Shown here: one piece after another, positions 7,862 through 15,684 of the stretch
Numbering within the stretch: the stretch's first letter is position 1
Layout of the letters: each line of letters starts with the position of its first letter
Assembly: GCA_002368645.1 (NCBI GenBank)
Contig: DFEE01000006.1
Coordinates: 1-64,000, forward strand
Source: Bacteroidales bacterium UBA3810
GTDB taxonomy: Bacteria > Bacteroidota > Bacteroidia > Bacteroidales > Paludibacteraceae
DNA length: 64,000 bases
Direction of reading: 5' to 3'
Notes under the pieces: model-generated
The model's input: the letters and a program-made list of their open reading frames with translations, nothing else
What the model was told of the DNA's origin: nothing
Database searches by the model: none
Program-made: the position numbers and the translations under genes

Positions 7862-9811
7862 TTATTCTTGATTTTCTTGTTGATACTTCTTCATCGTGTC
7901 TAATACCGATATGACCGACGCTACCGATGGAGCATAACTCGTGCCCCCATGACCCTTATAGGGCGGGTTACCGTCATAGAGCTCATTGAGCGTTCCGATA
8001 CACAACTCCGACATCTGCTCTTCGTAACCGACTGTTAAACGCTCCATAAAATTCAACCCCGATTGCTTATAGACTGTCATATACGCGCGAGCATAGGCAG
8101 CTATCGTACATGGCCATACCGGACCGTTATGGTAGTTATGATCACGCTCCTGTTGACTACCTACATACTGAGGACGATAATCACCCGATTTTGGCGACAA
8201 GGTCCGCAAACCACGAGGCGTCAGTAATTCCTTCGTGCATATATCTACGACCGCCTTCATCTGCTTTTTCTCTAACGGCGAATAGGGTAAACCGACTGCC
8301 CATATTTGATTCGGCCGCACCTCTTTATTATGATAGTTATCTACTACATAATCGTCCAGATAAACACCGTTCCAGAATGTCTCTACAAATGATTGGCGCG
8401 TTATCTCTGCTTGATACTCCATCAGGTCTGCACCCATTTCCTTACCTAAGGTGCGAAGCAACTCTGCCGTGAAACGCAAGGCGTTATACCATAAGGCATT
8501 GATCTCTACCACATAGCCGGTACGGGGAGTGATAGGATAGCCGTTCTCCGTAGCGTTCATCCATGTGGCGGGACGATGGGTACCTTCAACCCAAATAAGC
8601 CCGTTCTGATGAACTAACGCACGGGGGTGATTGTTCTTACGGTAGAACTTGATGATCTCCTCACAGATATCTTTGTATTTAGCCGCAGCCTCTTCTACGG
8701 TATATTTGTGCGCATATTTCTGAATGGCACGTATGAACCATAGCAAGGCGTCCGGCTCATCCATACCATTGAGACCTATAGCCCCGTCATGCTGGAGAAA
8801 ATGGGCGACTTCCTCAAGGGCCGTCTTGTCCATAATCGCCTCCCAGTACTCAGGCCGGTCTATATCCAAGGTGCAAGACGCCACCGACATAAACTCTTCC
8901 CGCGCCGAAGCTCCATACCATGGATAACCTGCAAGCAGGTAACACTTATCGCCTTCACGTTTATAGAACTGAGCCGCTGCGTTCTTAAGACATGCAAACA
9001 TATTGTCCCGCACATTACGACGCTCGTATTCCTTCTTCCATAGGCTCTTCAGCGTGGAAGGCTTCACCTCTGTCGTTCCGGCTGAGAAAATAACCGACTC
9101 GCCCTTCCTCAGACTGAGCTCAAAGTAACCCGGCACAAGCAAATCCTCTTTATACTCGTAACCCCTTTCACGCTCCTTATAGTACTCGATATTCTTGTTC
9201 CATAGCGGATTGTGGCTATATTCCACGGGCTTTGAGAACTGCATGTATAATTTCGGGAAAGATGGGTACATCTGATTCACACGCCCGTTCTCGCAATCAT
9301 CCATATTAGGATTAGCCATTGGGTTTTCGTGCGTCAAAGAGTTCGTTGAACGGAATGCCAGGAAGGGCTTCAGCCGCAGTTGGGTCGGAGAACCCGCCTC
9401 AATAAGGGTGTAACGAATAAGTACACGCGGTTCACCGCTTACCAATAGACGCTCTTTCGTCAAAATAGCACCGCCCACGCGGTAAGTCGTTTTAGCGACC
9501 ACTTCGCACTCAAACTCGCGAATGTACTTATGCCCGTTCGGGGCAAAGGTGTTTTCACCATACTGATGCAGCCCAAGGTTAAAGGCCGCACCATACTGCA
9601 TGACGGTCTCGTCTATGCTCGAGAGTAATACGTAGTTGTCCGGACCTAACTCCGGAATGGGCATCACCAGTTGACCATGGTACTTACGCGTATTACAATC
9701 TACCAACGTCGTTGAACTGTAGACACCTGAACGATTCGTGCGGAGAATCTCTAAACCTAACGACCGCTCCAGGTTGACCATCAATGTCTTGTCGAAATTT
9801 AAGTAACTCAT
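7862..9811 (-). CDS. glycogen debranching enzyme (amylo-alpha-1,6-glucosidase)
   Basis: A 649-residue protein. An N-terminal beta-sandwich domain (about 15-240, with SGVYSSTTLVDCNTRKYHG) precedes an alpha/alpha-toroid catalytic domain (about 280-640) containing YPWYGASAREEF, the DEPDALLW stretch and the NHNYHNGPVWP-like region typical of bacterial debranching enzymes (GDE C-terminal family). It removes alpha-1,6 branch points. There is no signal peptide. It follows the mannose-1-phosphate guanylyltransferase by 25 bases and precedes the GT4 enzyme by 2, forming a synthesis-plus-breakdown cassette for alpha-glucan. Confidence 0.92.
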   Translation of the reverse strand: MSYLNFDKTLMVNLERSLGLEILRTNRSGVYSSTTLVDCNTRKYHGQLVMPIPELGPDNYVLLSSIDETVMQYGAAFNLGLHQYGENTFAPNGHKYIREFECEVVAKTTYRVGGAILTKERLLVSGEPRVLIRYTLIEAGSPTQLRLKPFLAFRSTNSLTHENPMANPNMDDCENGRVNQMYPSFPKLYMQFSKPVEYSHNPLWNKNIEYYKERERGYEYKEDLLVPGYFELSLRKGESVIFSAGTTEVKPSTLKSLWKKEYERRNVRDNMFACLKNAAAQFYKREGDKCYLLAGYPWYGASAREEFMSVASCTLDIDRPEYWEAIMDKTALEEVAHFLQHDGAIGLNGMDEPDALLWFIRAIQKYAHKYTVEEAAAKYKDICEEIIKFYRKNNHPRALVHQNGLIWVEGTHRPATWMNATENGYPITPRTGYVVEINALWYNALRFTAELLRTLGKEMGADLMEYQAEITRQSFVETFWNGVYLDDYVVDNYHNKEVRPNQIWAVGLPYSPLEKKQMKAVVDICTKELLTPRGLRTLSPKSGDYRPQYVGSQQERDHNYHNGPVWPCTIAAYARAYMTVYKQSGLNFMERLTVGYEEQMSELCIGTLNELYDGNPPYKGHGGTSYAPSVASVISVLDTMKKYQQENQE

Positions 9812-9836
9812 ATAGTATTATTTGGTTAATAGTTTC

Positions 9837-10934
9837 TCATGAATATCGCTCGCCATAGCTGTCTGTCACTGCGTTCACATAATTCTTAATGGACTGCTCA
9901 TCCGCTTTCTTGCAGATAAGGAGCACACCGTCATTCTCCGCGATTATCATATCATCGACGCCTTCCACAACGGCTAATTTGCCCCGCTCGAGCGTGACTA
10001 TATTGCCCCTCGCTTGGTAAAATAATGCTTCACTATGAAGACTCACATTACCCGCCGCATCTTTATCACTCAGCGCATATAACGAACCCCAGGTCCCTAA
10101 ATCGGACCAACCGAAATCGGCCGGTAGTACATACACATTATCCGCTTTCTCCATAATGCCGTAGTCTATACTGATATTCGGACATTTGGGGAAATTGTGT
10201 TGCACAAAGGCCTCTTCTTGCTCCGTAGCCATCAAAGACTCACCGGGCTCAAAAACTTCCCGCAAAATGGGCAGGTATTTGCGATTCGCATTCATGATGG
10301 AGGTCAGACTCCAAATGAATATGCCGCTATTCCATAGGAACTCGCCGCTCTCTTGAAAAACTTTCGCCAATTCAAGATTCGGCTTCTCGGTAAATGCTTG
10401 GACTTTATGAATAGCACTTTGTGCGGCTTGACCGAGCTGAATGTAACCATAGCCGGTCTCCGGGCGGCTTGGACGCATGCCTAAGGTGAGCAAAGCATCG
10501 TTATGACTCACGAAATCCAGTCCTTCACGTATCACACGAATAAATTCTTCATTATTCAGAATCAAATGGTCACTCGGAGCCACAACCATATTGACGCTTG
10601 ACCACTCCTCGGGTGCCACTTTGTTCTTGATGTGCGCGATGGCATAAGCTATACACGGGGCCGTATTGCGCCTGCATGGCTCGCATAATATCTGGGAAGG
10701 ATTAAGACCGGGGATTTGGTCCAAGCATAATTGCCGGTACCGCACATTGGTCACTATAAGGATGTTCTCAAGACCGATAAGGGGCTTGAAACGCTCTATC
10801 GTCAATTGAAGCAAACTTTTGCCGGTACCGAAGAAATCAAGAAATTGCTTAGGCTTATTATTCCGGCTGTATGGCCAAAAACGACTACCTATGCCGCCGG
10901 CCATTATTACAAGATAATTCAAACTCGAACGCAT
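9837..10934 (-). CDS. manC: mannose-1-phosphate guanylyltransferase
   Basis: A 365-residue enzyme making GDP-mannose from mannose 1-phosphate and GTP. The nucleotide-binding signature GGIGSRFWPYSRNNKPKQF is at 13-31, APSDH is near 125, and FTEKPN follows near 180. It lacks the C-terminal phosphomannose isomerase domain of the bifunctional proteins, so it is the short monofunctional form. It is the first gene of the minus-strand operon, directly behind the promoter at 10978-11009. GDP-mannose feeds surface polysaccharide and glycoprotein synthesis (GDP-fucose), so its grouping with glycogen genes is not obvious. Confidence 0.93.
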   Translation of the reverse strand: MRSSLNYLVIMAGGIGSRFWPYSRNNKPKQFLDFFGTGKSLLQLTIERFKPLIGLENILIVTNVRYRQLCLDQIPGLNPSQILCEPCRRNTAPCIAYAIAHIKNKVAPEEWSSVNMVVAPSDHLILNNEEFIRVIREGLDFVSHNDALLTLGMRPSRPETGYGYIQLGQAAQSAIHKVQAFTEKPNLELAKVFQESGEFLWNSGIFIWSLTSIMNANRKYLPILREVFEPGESLMATEQEEAFVQHNFPKCPNISIDYGIMEKADNVYVLPADFGWSDLGTWGSLYALSDKDAAGNVSLHSEALFYQARGNIVTLERGKLAVVEGVDDMIIAENDGVLLICKKADEQSIKNYVNAVTDSYGERYS

Positions 10935-10977
10935 GGTACATGGTATATATTAAATTCAGAATATACTTTTTCGCCCA

Positions 10978-11009
10978 CAAAGATACGCAAAAAAAATAAT
11001 ATGGGCAAA
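10978..11009 (-). promoter_or_regulatory. Bacteroidota promoter for the manC-glycogen-clp operon
   Basis: On the minus strand TTTG (11009-11006), 20 bases, then TATCTTTG (10985-10978). This matches the Bacteroidota consensus exactly and lies 44 bases upstream of the manC start. No other such promoter was seen before 121. Confidence 0.85.
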
Positions 11010-11023
11010 AAAAAATAAAAATT

Positions 11024-11056
11024 TTTGTATATATCGCAAAAAAAGTACTACTTTTG
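11024..11056 (+). promoter_or_regulatory. promoter of the ruined gdhA gene
   Basis: TTTG at 11024-11027, 21 bases, TACTTTTG at 11049-11056, about 70 bases before the original ATG. It is the only one of eleven promoters seen here with a 21-base spacer. It is divergent from the manC promoter. Confidence 0.7.
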
Positions 11057-11126
11057 TACATAAAAATAGATATTGGAGAAGTAAATTCAATTACACTGAT
11101 AATAACTATTAAAATACCAAACGATT

Positions 11127-11484
11127 ATGGACACGATGACCCTTCAATACATCTCCTCCTTTATGTATGGCGGAGGTAGAGCGCAAGAATCCCCACGAAC
11201 CTGAGTTTATCCAAGCTGTCAGTGAGGTTGTTCAATCCGTAGCACCCTATGTTATGGCATACCCGTATTTGCGGGAACAAAAGATTCTTGAGCGGATAGT
11301 TGAGCCGGAACGTGTTATTATGTTCCGTGTGCCGTGGGTGGATGATAATGGTGATATACAGATTAACCGCGGCTACCGATGTCCCTGCGGGCGATATCGG
11401 TGTCGGCGGCAGAGAGATAGGTTACCTCTTCGGACAATATAAGAGGATACGCGATGAGTGGACAGGCACGCTAACGGACAAATA
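11127..11484 (+). pseudogene. gdhA: glutamate dehydrogenase remnant
   Basis: Two fragments of an NAD(P)-glutamate dehydrogenase lie in different frames. The frame from 11167 gives NPHEPEFIQAV, ILERIVEPERVIMFRVPWVD and INRGYR, the enzyme's N-terminal region. From about 11359 another frame gives ATDVPAGDIGVGGREIGYL and DEWTGTLT, the middle region. By comparison with the E. coli enzyme, about 80 codons between them (including the PMGGGKGG substrate-binding Lys region) are missing. The junction can be read in both frames through GCGGCTACCG, suggesting deletion at a short repeat. Near the 5' end a TATG duplication (11162-11169) shifts the frame between the likely original ATG (11127) and the conserved part. 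A stop at 11482-11484 is followed by no recognisable dehydrogenase sequence. The gene cannot make an active enzyme. Confidence 0.92.
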
Positions 11485-11552
11485 AACCCGTTACAGCAGT
11501 CGTTGACGGCAAAAACAGTAAAGCCTTAATTAAGCTTGATGAATAAATTATT

Positions 11553-11566
11553 CGGCTGCACAGCCG
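11553..11566 (-). terminator. weak hairpin after the leucine-rich repeat gene
   Basis: CGGCT, loop GCAC, AGCCG, followed on the minus strand by an A/T-rich stretch without a clean T run. It lies 11 bases after the stop at 11577, so it may end that transcript. Confidence 0.35.
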
Positions 11567-11576
11567 TAAACTTCAG

Positions 11577-13358
11577 CTAATATCCATATCCTTGGATGGA
11601 GTACGTCTTGTCGCCGCTTAGGATATAAACATTACCATTGCGGATGAGTTTCTGCGCAGGATTAGCCGGGTTTGCATAAACCGCCGGTGCCTCGGTAGGA
11701 GTATTATTGGCTTCATACACAGCTTGCAGCACAATTCCGTCCGTCAAATCGCTAGGCAGCACTCGCCATTTGAGGAACGTGAAGCCCTCAATACGCGGAG
11801 CGTGCGGCACTTGCCATTTCTGCGCCTCCATGTAATAAAGCGAACTATCCTGTTTCAGATAACTTACTTGCACCGTCTGCTCCTCAAACTGCAGGTCGGT
11901 TGCCACACCTATTATATTGATGAAATCGCACCAGACCGCTTTTGCTTGATAGAGGTCGATGTAGTCCATCGGCACATAGAGAATACAGGTCCGTTTGTTG
12001 ACGTTATTTACCGTGCGCTCGGTGATCGTCTGCGGCGTATAAGCATAGTTGTGAATAGCCTGCAAAGCAGAGCAGTTATAGAATGCGTCCTGATTGATGG
12101 TTGTCACAGAGGATGGAATAACCACTTCCTCCAATGCCGTACAGCCTTCCAATACACTGGTAGTCACAGTCTTAATACCCTGCGGAAACGCAAAGGACTT
12201 CAGGCTGGTGCAATACATGAAAGCGCTTTGTCCGACGCTGGTCACGGTAGCAGGAATAGCGATACTGTCTATCTTCATGTACTTGCATAAGTATGCAGGA
12301 ATCACTTGCACGCTGTCGCCGAACGTGAACGACGTCACGTGCGAATTTGTGCTATAGAACGGCGCGCTATCATCCGAACCGATTGTACAGTTCTTCGGTT
12401 TCCATACTATCGTGGTCGTCGGATTTTCTTTAAAAGCCGCGTTTCCTATCGATGTAACTGTACTTGGAATAGTGATCTCCGTCAGCTTGCAGTTGTAGAA
12501 CGCACGCAGACCAATGGTTGTAATTCCTTCATGCAGATTCACGTTCGCCAATTTTGTGCAGCCGTAGAAAGCATCTGCGCTAACGGTGGTCAGAGTCGCC
12601 GGTAATTCAATGGACTCCAACGAAGTACAGCCCTCCAAGAAACTGACGGGCAGTGTCTGTTGCGTTGCAGGCAAGTTAATGGATTTGAGGTTCGTGCAAT
12701 TCATGAAAGCACACTGACCCAGTCTGTTGACCGAAGCCGGAAGCACGATTGTATCCAACTGGCTCATGTTCTTGCAGATATATGCCGGCACTACCTCTAC
12801 GCCGTCCGCAAAAGTAAACGAGGTCACCTGCGAATTGGTGCTATAGAACGGCGCGCTATCATCTGAACCGATAGAGCAGTTTTTCGGTTTCCATACAATC
12901 GTAGTCGTCGGGTTGCCCTTGAAAGCCGAATTGCCGATAGATGTAACCGTACTCGGAACAGTGATCTCCGTCAGCTTGCAGTTATAGAACGCACGCAGGT
13001 TGATGGTCGTCAGACCTTCTTCCAAGTTCACGGAGCCTAATTTCGTGCAGCCGTAGAAAGCATCCGTTCCGATAGTGGTGACGGATGTCGGCAGAGTAAC
13101 GGATTGCAGATTCGTCAATGCCTCAAACGCACTTGTCCCGATACTCGTCACAGGATACGTGTAGTTGTTATAGGTCACGGACGCAGGGATAGTAACCGCC
13201 GTATATGCCGAATAGACGGACTTGTCCGAACTCTGGTCTTTGACTACTTGCGCGGTGGTCGAGCCCAATGAATAATACAGACCGTTCAGTTTGACGGTTT
13301 CGGCGAAAAGACTTGTCGCGCTTGCTATCAGCGCGATTAGAAACAAATGGCGTTTCAT
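11577..13358 (-). CDS. secreted BspA-like leucine-rich repeat protein
   Basis: A 593-residue protein with a signal peptide (MKRHLFLIALIASATSLFAE). Most of it is LRR_5/BspA-type repeats with the recurring pattern TSIGxxAFxxC and LxxIxLPxxVT. A 163-residue block occurs twice in tandem (about residues 67-229 and 230-392), followed by a partial third. Each full block holds CKLTEIT and NPTTTIVWKPKNC. A short beta domain (about 480-555) precedes the end, which reads QKLIRNGNVYILSGDKTYSI, a short C-terminal pattern shared by two other proteins here. BspA-type proteins are cell-surface adhesins or glycan-associated proteins, but the target is unknown. It has its own promoter (13378-13409) and stands alone. 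Confidence 0.88.
   Translation of the reverse strand: MKRHLFLIALIASATSLFAETVKLNGLYYSLGSTTAQVVKDQSSDKSVYSAYTAVTIPASVTYNNYTYPVTSIGTSAFEALTNLQSVTLPTSVTTIGTDAFYGCTKLGSVNLEEGLTTINLRAFYNCKLTEITVPSTVTSIGNSAFKGNPTTTIVWKPKNCSIGSDDSAPFYSTNSQVTSFTFADGVEVVPAYICKNMSQLDTIVLPASVNRLGQCAFMNCTNLKSINLPATQQTLPVSFLEGCTSLESIELPATLTTVSADAFYGCTKLANVNLHEGITTIGLRAFYNCKLTEITIPSTVTSIGNAAFKENPTTTIVWKPKNCTIGSDDSAPFYSTNSHVTSFTFGDSVQVIPAYLCKYMKIDSIAIPATVTSVGQSAFMYCTSLKSFAFPQGIKTVTTSVLEGCTALEEVVIPSSVTTINQDAFYNCSALQAIHNYAYTPQTITERTVNNVNKRTCILYVPMDYIDLYQAKAVWCDFINIIGVATDLQFEEQTVQVSYLKQDSSLYYMEAQKWQVPHAPRIEGFTFLKWRVLPSDLTDGIVLQAVYEANNTPTEAPAVYANPANPAQKLIRNGNVYILSGDKTYSIQGYGY
12350..13328 (-). repeat. 489-bp tandem duplication inside the LRR gene
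   Basis: Two adjacent copies of an approximately 489-bp unit (163 codons). The same stretch beginning GGCGCGCTATCAT is found at 12361 and 12850. The most alike part runs from the CKLTEIT coding region through SAPFYSTNS. The outer limits are approximate because the flanking LRR repeats are also similar. Confidence 0.7.
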
Positions 13359-13377
13359 ATAATTTCAGTTTTGCGTG

Positions 13378-13409
13378 CAAAGTTAGATGATTTTATTGAC
13401 ATGTGCAAA
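13378..13409 (-). promoter_or_regulatory. promoter of the leucine-rich repeat gene
   Basis: Minus strand TTTG (13409-13406), 20 bases, TAACTTTG (13385-13378), 20 bases before the ATG at 13358. Confidence 0.85.
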
Positions 13410-13433
13410 TAAAAATGCAAATTTGAAAATAAA

Positions 13434-13465
13434 TTTGCGTAATCAAAATAATTTTTGTATTTTTG
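13434..13465 (+). promoter_or_regulatory. promoter of the lipoprotein-surA-ostA-dnaG run
   Basis: TTTG at 13434-13437, 20 bases, TATTTTTG at 13458-13465. Because an upstream in-frame ATG at 13455 lies inside this promoter, translation must start at 13485 or later. Confidence 0.85.
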
Positions 13466-13484
13466 TGCGCTAAATTGTGGACTT

Positions 13485-14342
13485 ATGTATAATTCAACCC
13501 GTATTCAGCACATTACACTCTGCCTGATCGCTGCCATAGCGATGTGCTCTTGCTCACTCTTTACGCGCAAACATCAGAGCGGCGCCATCGTTGAAGTTTA
13601 TAACCAATATCTATATGAGCATGACCTTGCTGCCGTGACTGCCGGTTTACATTGGGAGGACTCCGCTATTGCGGCAGAGAACTTTATTCGACAATGGGCG
13701 ATAGAGATATTAGAAGCCGAAGAGGGGCGCAAAATAGCCGATGATGAGCTGAAAGAAATGGTAAAAGATTATCAGACTGCACTCTATAAATATTCGTATG
13801 AGCAGAAATTGGTCAATCAACGAATGCCCAAGGACATAGAGGATAGTTTGGTCATCCGGTTTTACAATGAACACCCCGAGGTCTATGTCCTCAAGGAAAG
13901 CTTGGTCAAAGGGATTTTATTGACCCTGCCCAATGATGCACCGGATCTTAAAAAAGTCCGTAACTGGCTTGCCGAACCTAACGAGAAGAACTTGGAGGCT
14001 CTTGAGAAATATGCTTATCGCAATGCCTCCGGATATGAACTCTTCTTGGACGAGTGGCGACAGGAGCACCAATTGACCACCCTATTGCCCATGGAAAACA
14101 ATGATTTTACGAAGCTCCTCAAAACCAAGTCACAAATAGAGTTGCACGACTCCATATCTACCTATATATTGCACGTAACCGATAAAGTCCTAAAAGGCGA
14201 AACAATGCCGATTGAGTATGCGCGACCACAAATAGAGGCCATCTTATTGGCTGAAAGGCAAGTGACATATCTTCACGAAGAACGAAATAAATTATATGAC
14301 GAAGCACTCCGTTTTAAGAAAATCAAACGCTATGACCGTTAA
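13485..14342 (+). CDS. periplasmic lipoprotein, SurA-locus partner
   Basis: A 285-residue lipoprotein. The signal sequence ends in AIAMCSCS, giving a lipidated Cys about 20 residues in. The rest is charged and helical (about 60-285) with no membrane segment or catalytic motif. It resembles the helical chaperone part of SurA-like proteins rather than a PpiC rotamase domain. Bacteroidales genomes commonly place such a protein directly before surA, which fits its 11-base overlap with the next gene. A role with SurA in outer-membrane protein folding is inferred from this. The start at 13485 is set by the promoter. Confidence 0.75.
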   Translation: MYNSTRIQHITLCLIAAIAMCSCSLFTRKHQSGAIVEVYNQYLYEHDLAAVTAGLHWEDSAIAAENFIRQWAIEILEAEEGRKIADDELKEMVKDYQTALYKYSYEQKLVNQRMPKDIEDSLVIRFYNEHPEVYVLKESLVKGILLTLPNDAPDLKKVRNWLAEPNEKNLEALEKYAYRNASGYELFLDEWRQEHQLTTLLPMENNDFTKLLKTKSQIELHDSISTYILHVTDKVLKGETMPIEYARPQIEAILLAERQVTYLHEERNKLYDEALRFKKIKRYDR

Positions 14343-15684
14343 ACGCCTACTTTTGGGGATGCTTTTTATCCCCCTATGGGTTTGTGCCCAAGATAATATC
14401 ATCGACGAAGTAATCTGGATAGTGGGCGACGATGCCATTTACCGTTCAGAGATAGAAGAAGAGCGGCTCCGTGCACAATATGAGGGTCAACAAATACACG
14501 GTGATCCCTACTGCTTTATCCCTGAACAGATTGCTATTCAGAAACTCTTCTTGCATCAAGCCGAATTAGATTCTATCGTTGTGTCCGAATCCACTGTCAG
14601 CCACCAAGTGGATATGCAGATGGATTACTACATCTCCCAGATTGGCTCTCGCGAAAAAATGGAGGAATATTTCCGCAAACGCTCTGCCGATATTCGGGAG
14701 GAGTTGATGAACAATGTGCGGAATCAAATGATTATCCAGCAGATGCAGTCCAAGCTGACTTCTAACATCTCACCGACCCCTGCGGAGACAAGGCGTTACT
14801 ATGAGTCACTACCGAAGGATTCGCTGCCGACCATTCCGGCACAAGTAGAGGTACAGATAGTGTCCATTGAGCCCCCTATTCCCCAAGCTGAAACAGAGCG
14901 AATCAAATCGCAACTGCGTGAGTTCACCGAGCGCATTAACAACGGGGCTTCCTTTGCCATGCTGGCTCGCCTTTATTCAGAAGATGTTGAGTCTGCTAAG
15001 AGAGGCGGGGAATTAGGTTTCGTAGGGCGTGGACAGTTGGTGCCGGAGTTCGCCAATGTAGCTTTTAATCTCACGGACCCTAATCGTGTCTCCCGTATCG
15101 TCCAATCCGAGTACGGCTACCACATCATACAACTCATAGAGAAGAAAGGTGACCGTATCAACTGCAGGCATATATTGATGCGTCCCCGCGTGTCGTATGC
15201 CGACAAAGAGAAGGCAATCCTGAAATTGGATTCCCTGCGCGAGCAGATTATCGCAGGGAAATTGCCTTTCGAACGCGCTGTGGGCATGTTCTCGGAGGAC
15301 AAGAATACCGTCATGAACGCCGGTTTGATGACCAACCCTAATACAGGGTCTTCTAAATTTGAGTATCAAGATTTACCTTCAGAGGTCGCTAAACAAATCT
15401 ACAATATGCAAGTGGGCGACATCTCCGAACCGTTCATTATGATGGATGAAAGCAAGAATAAGGAGGTTTGCTGTATCGTCAAACTGAAGGATAAAACCGA
15501 TGTGCATAAGGCCAATATGGAAAATGACTTTCAGGTTTTGCGCAAAATGCTGATTGAAAAGCGTTCTGCGGAGTTTATCGATTCATGGATCCGGAAGAAA
15601 CAAAAAGAAGTATATATCCACATTGACCCTAAATGGGCAGGGTGTGATTTTGAGTACCCCAATTGGATTCATCAAGAAGAGTGA
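14332..15684 (+). CDS. surA: SurA-like periplasmic peptidyl-prolyl isomerase
   Basis: The protein has 450 residues from the ATG at 14332, which gives a clean signal peptide (MTVKRLLLGMLFIPLWVCAQ). A second in-frame ATG 12 codons earlier would bury it. After the helical chaperone domain (about 20-150) come two parvulin/PpiC domains (about 155-255 and 265-375). The first has SEDVESAKRGGELGFVGRG and YGYHIIQL, and the second has CRHILMRP. It escorts beta-barrel proteins across the periplasm to the BAM machinery. Several barrels are encoded in this window. It overlaps both neighbours. Confidence 0.93.
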   Translation: MTVKRLLLGMLFIPLWVCAQDNIIDEVIWIVGDDAIYRSEIEEERLRAQYEGQQIHGDPYCFIPEQIAIQKLFLHQAELDSIVVSESTVSHQVDMQMDYYISQIGSREKMEEYFRKRSADIREELMNNVRNQMIIQQMQSKLTSNISPTPAETRRYYESLPKDSLPTIPAQVEVQIVSIEPPIPQAETERIKSQLREFTERINNGASFAMLARLYSEDVESAKRGGELGFVGRGQLVPEFANVAFNLTDPNRVSRIVQSEYGYHIIQLIEKKGDRINCRHILMRPRVSYADKEKAILKLDSLREQIIAGKLPFERAVGMFSEDKNTVMNAGLMTNPNTGSSKFEYQDLPSEVAKQIYNMQVGDISEPFIMMDESKNKEVCCIVKLKDKTDVHKANMENDFQVLRKMLIEKRSAEFIDSWIRKKQKEVYIHIDPKWAGCDFEYPNWIHQEE

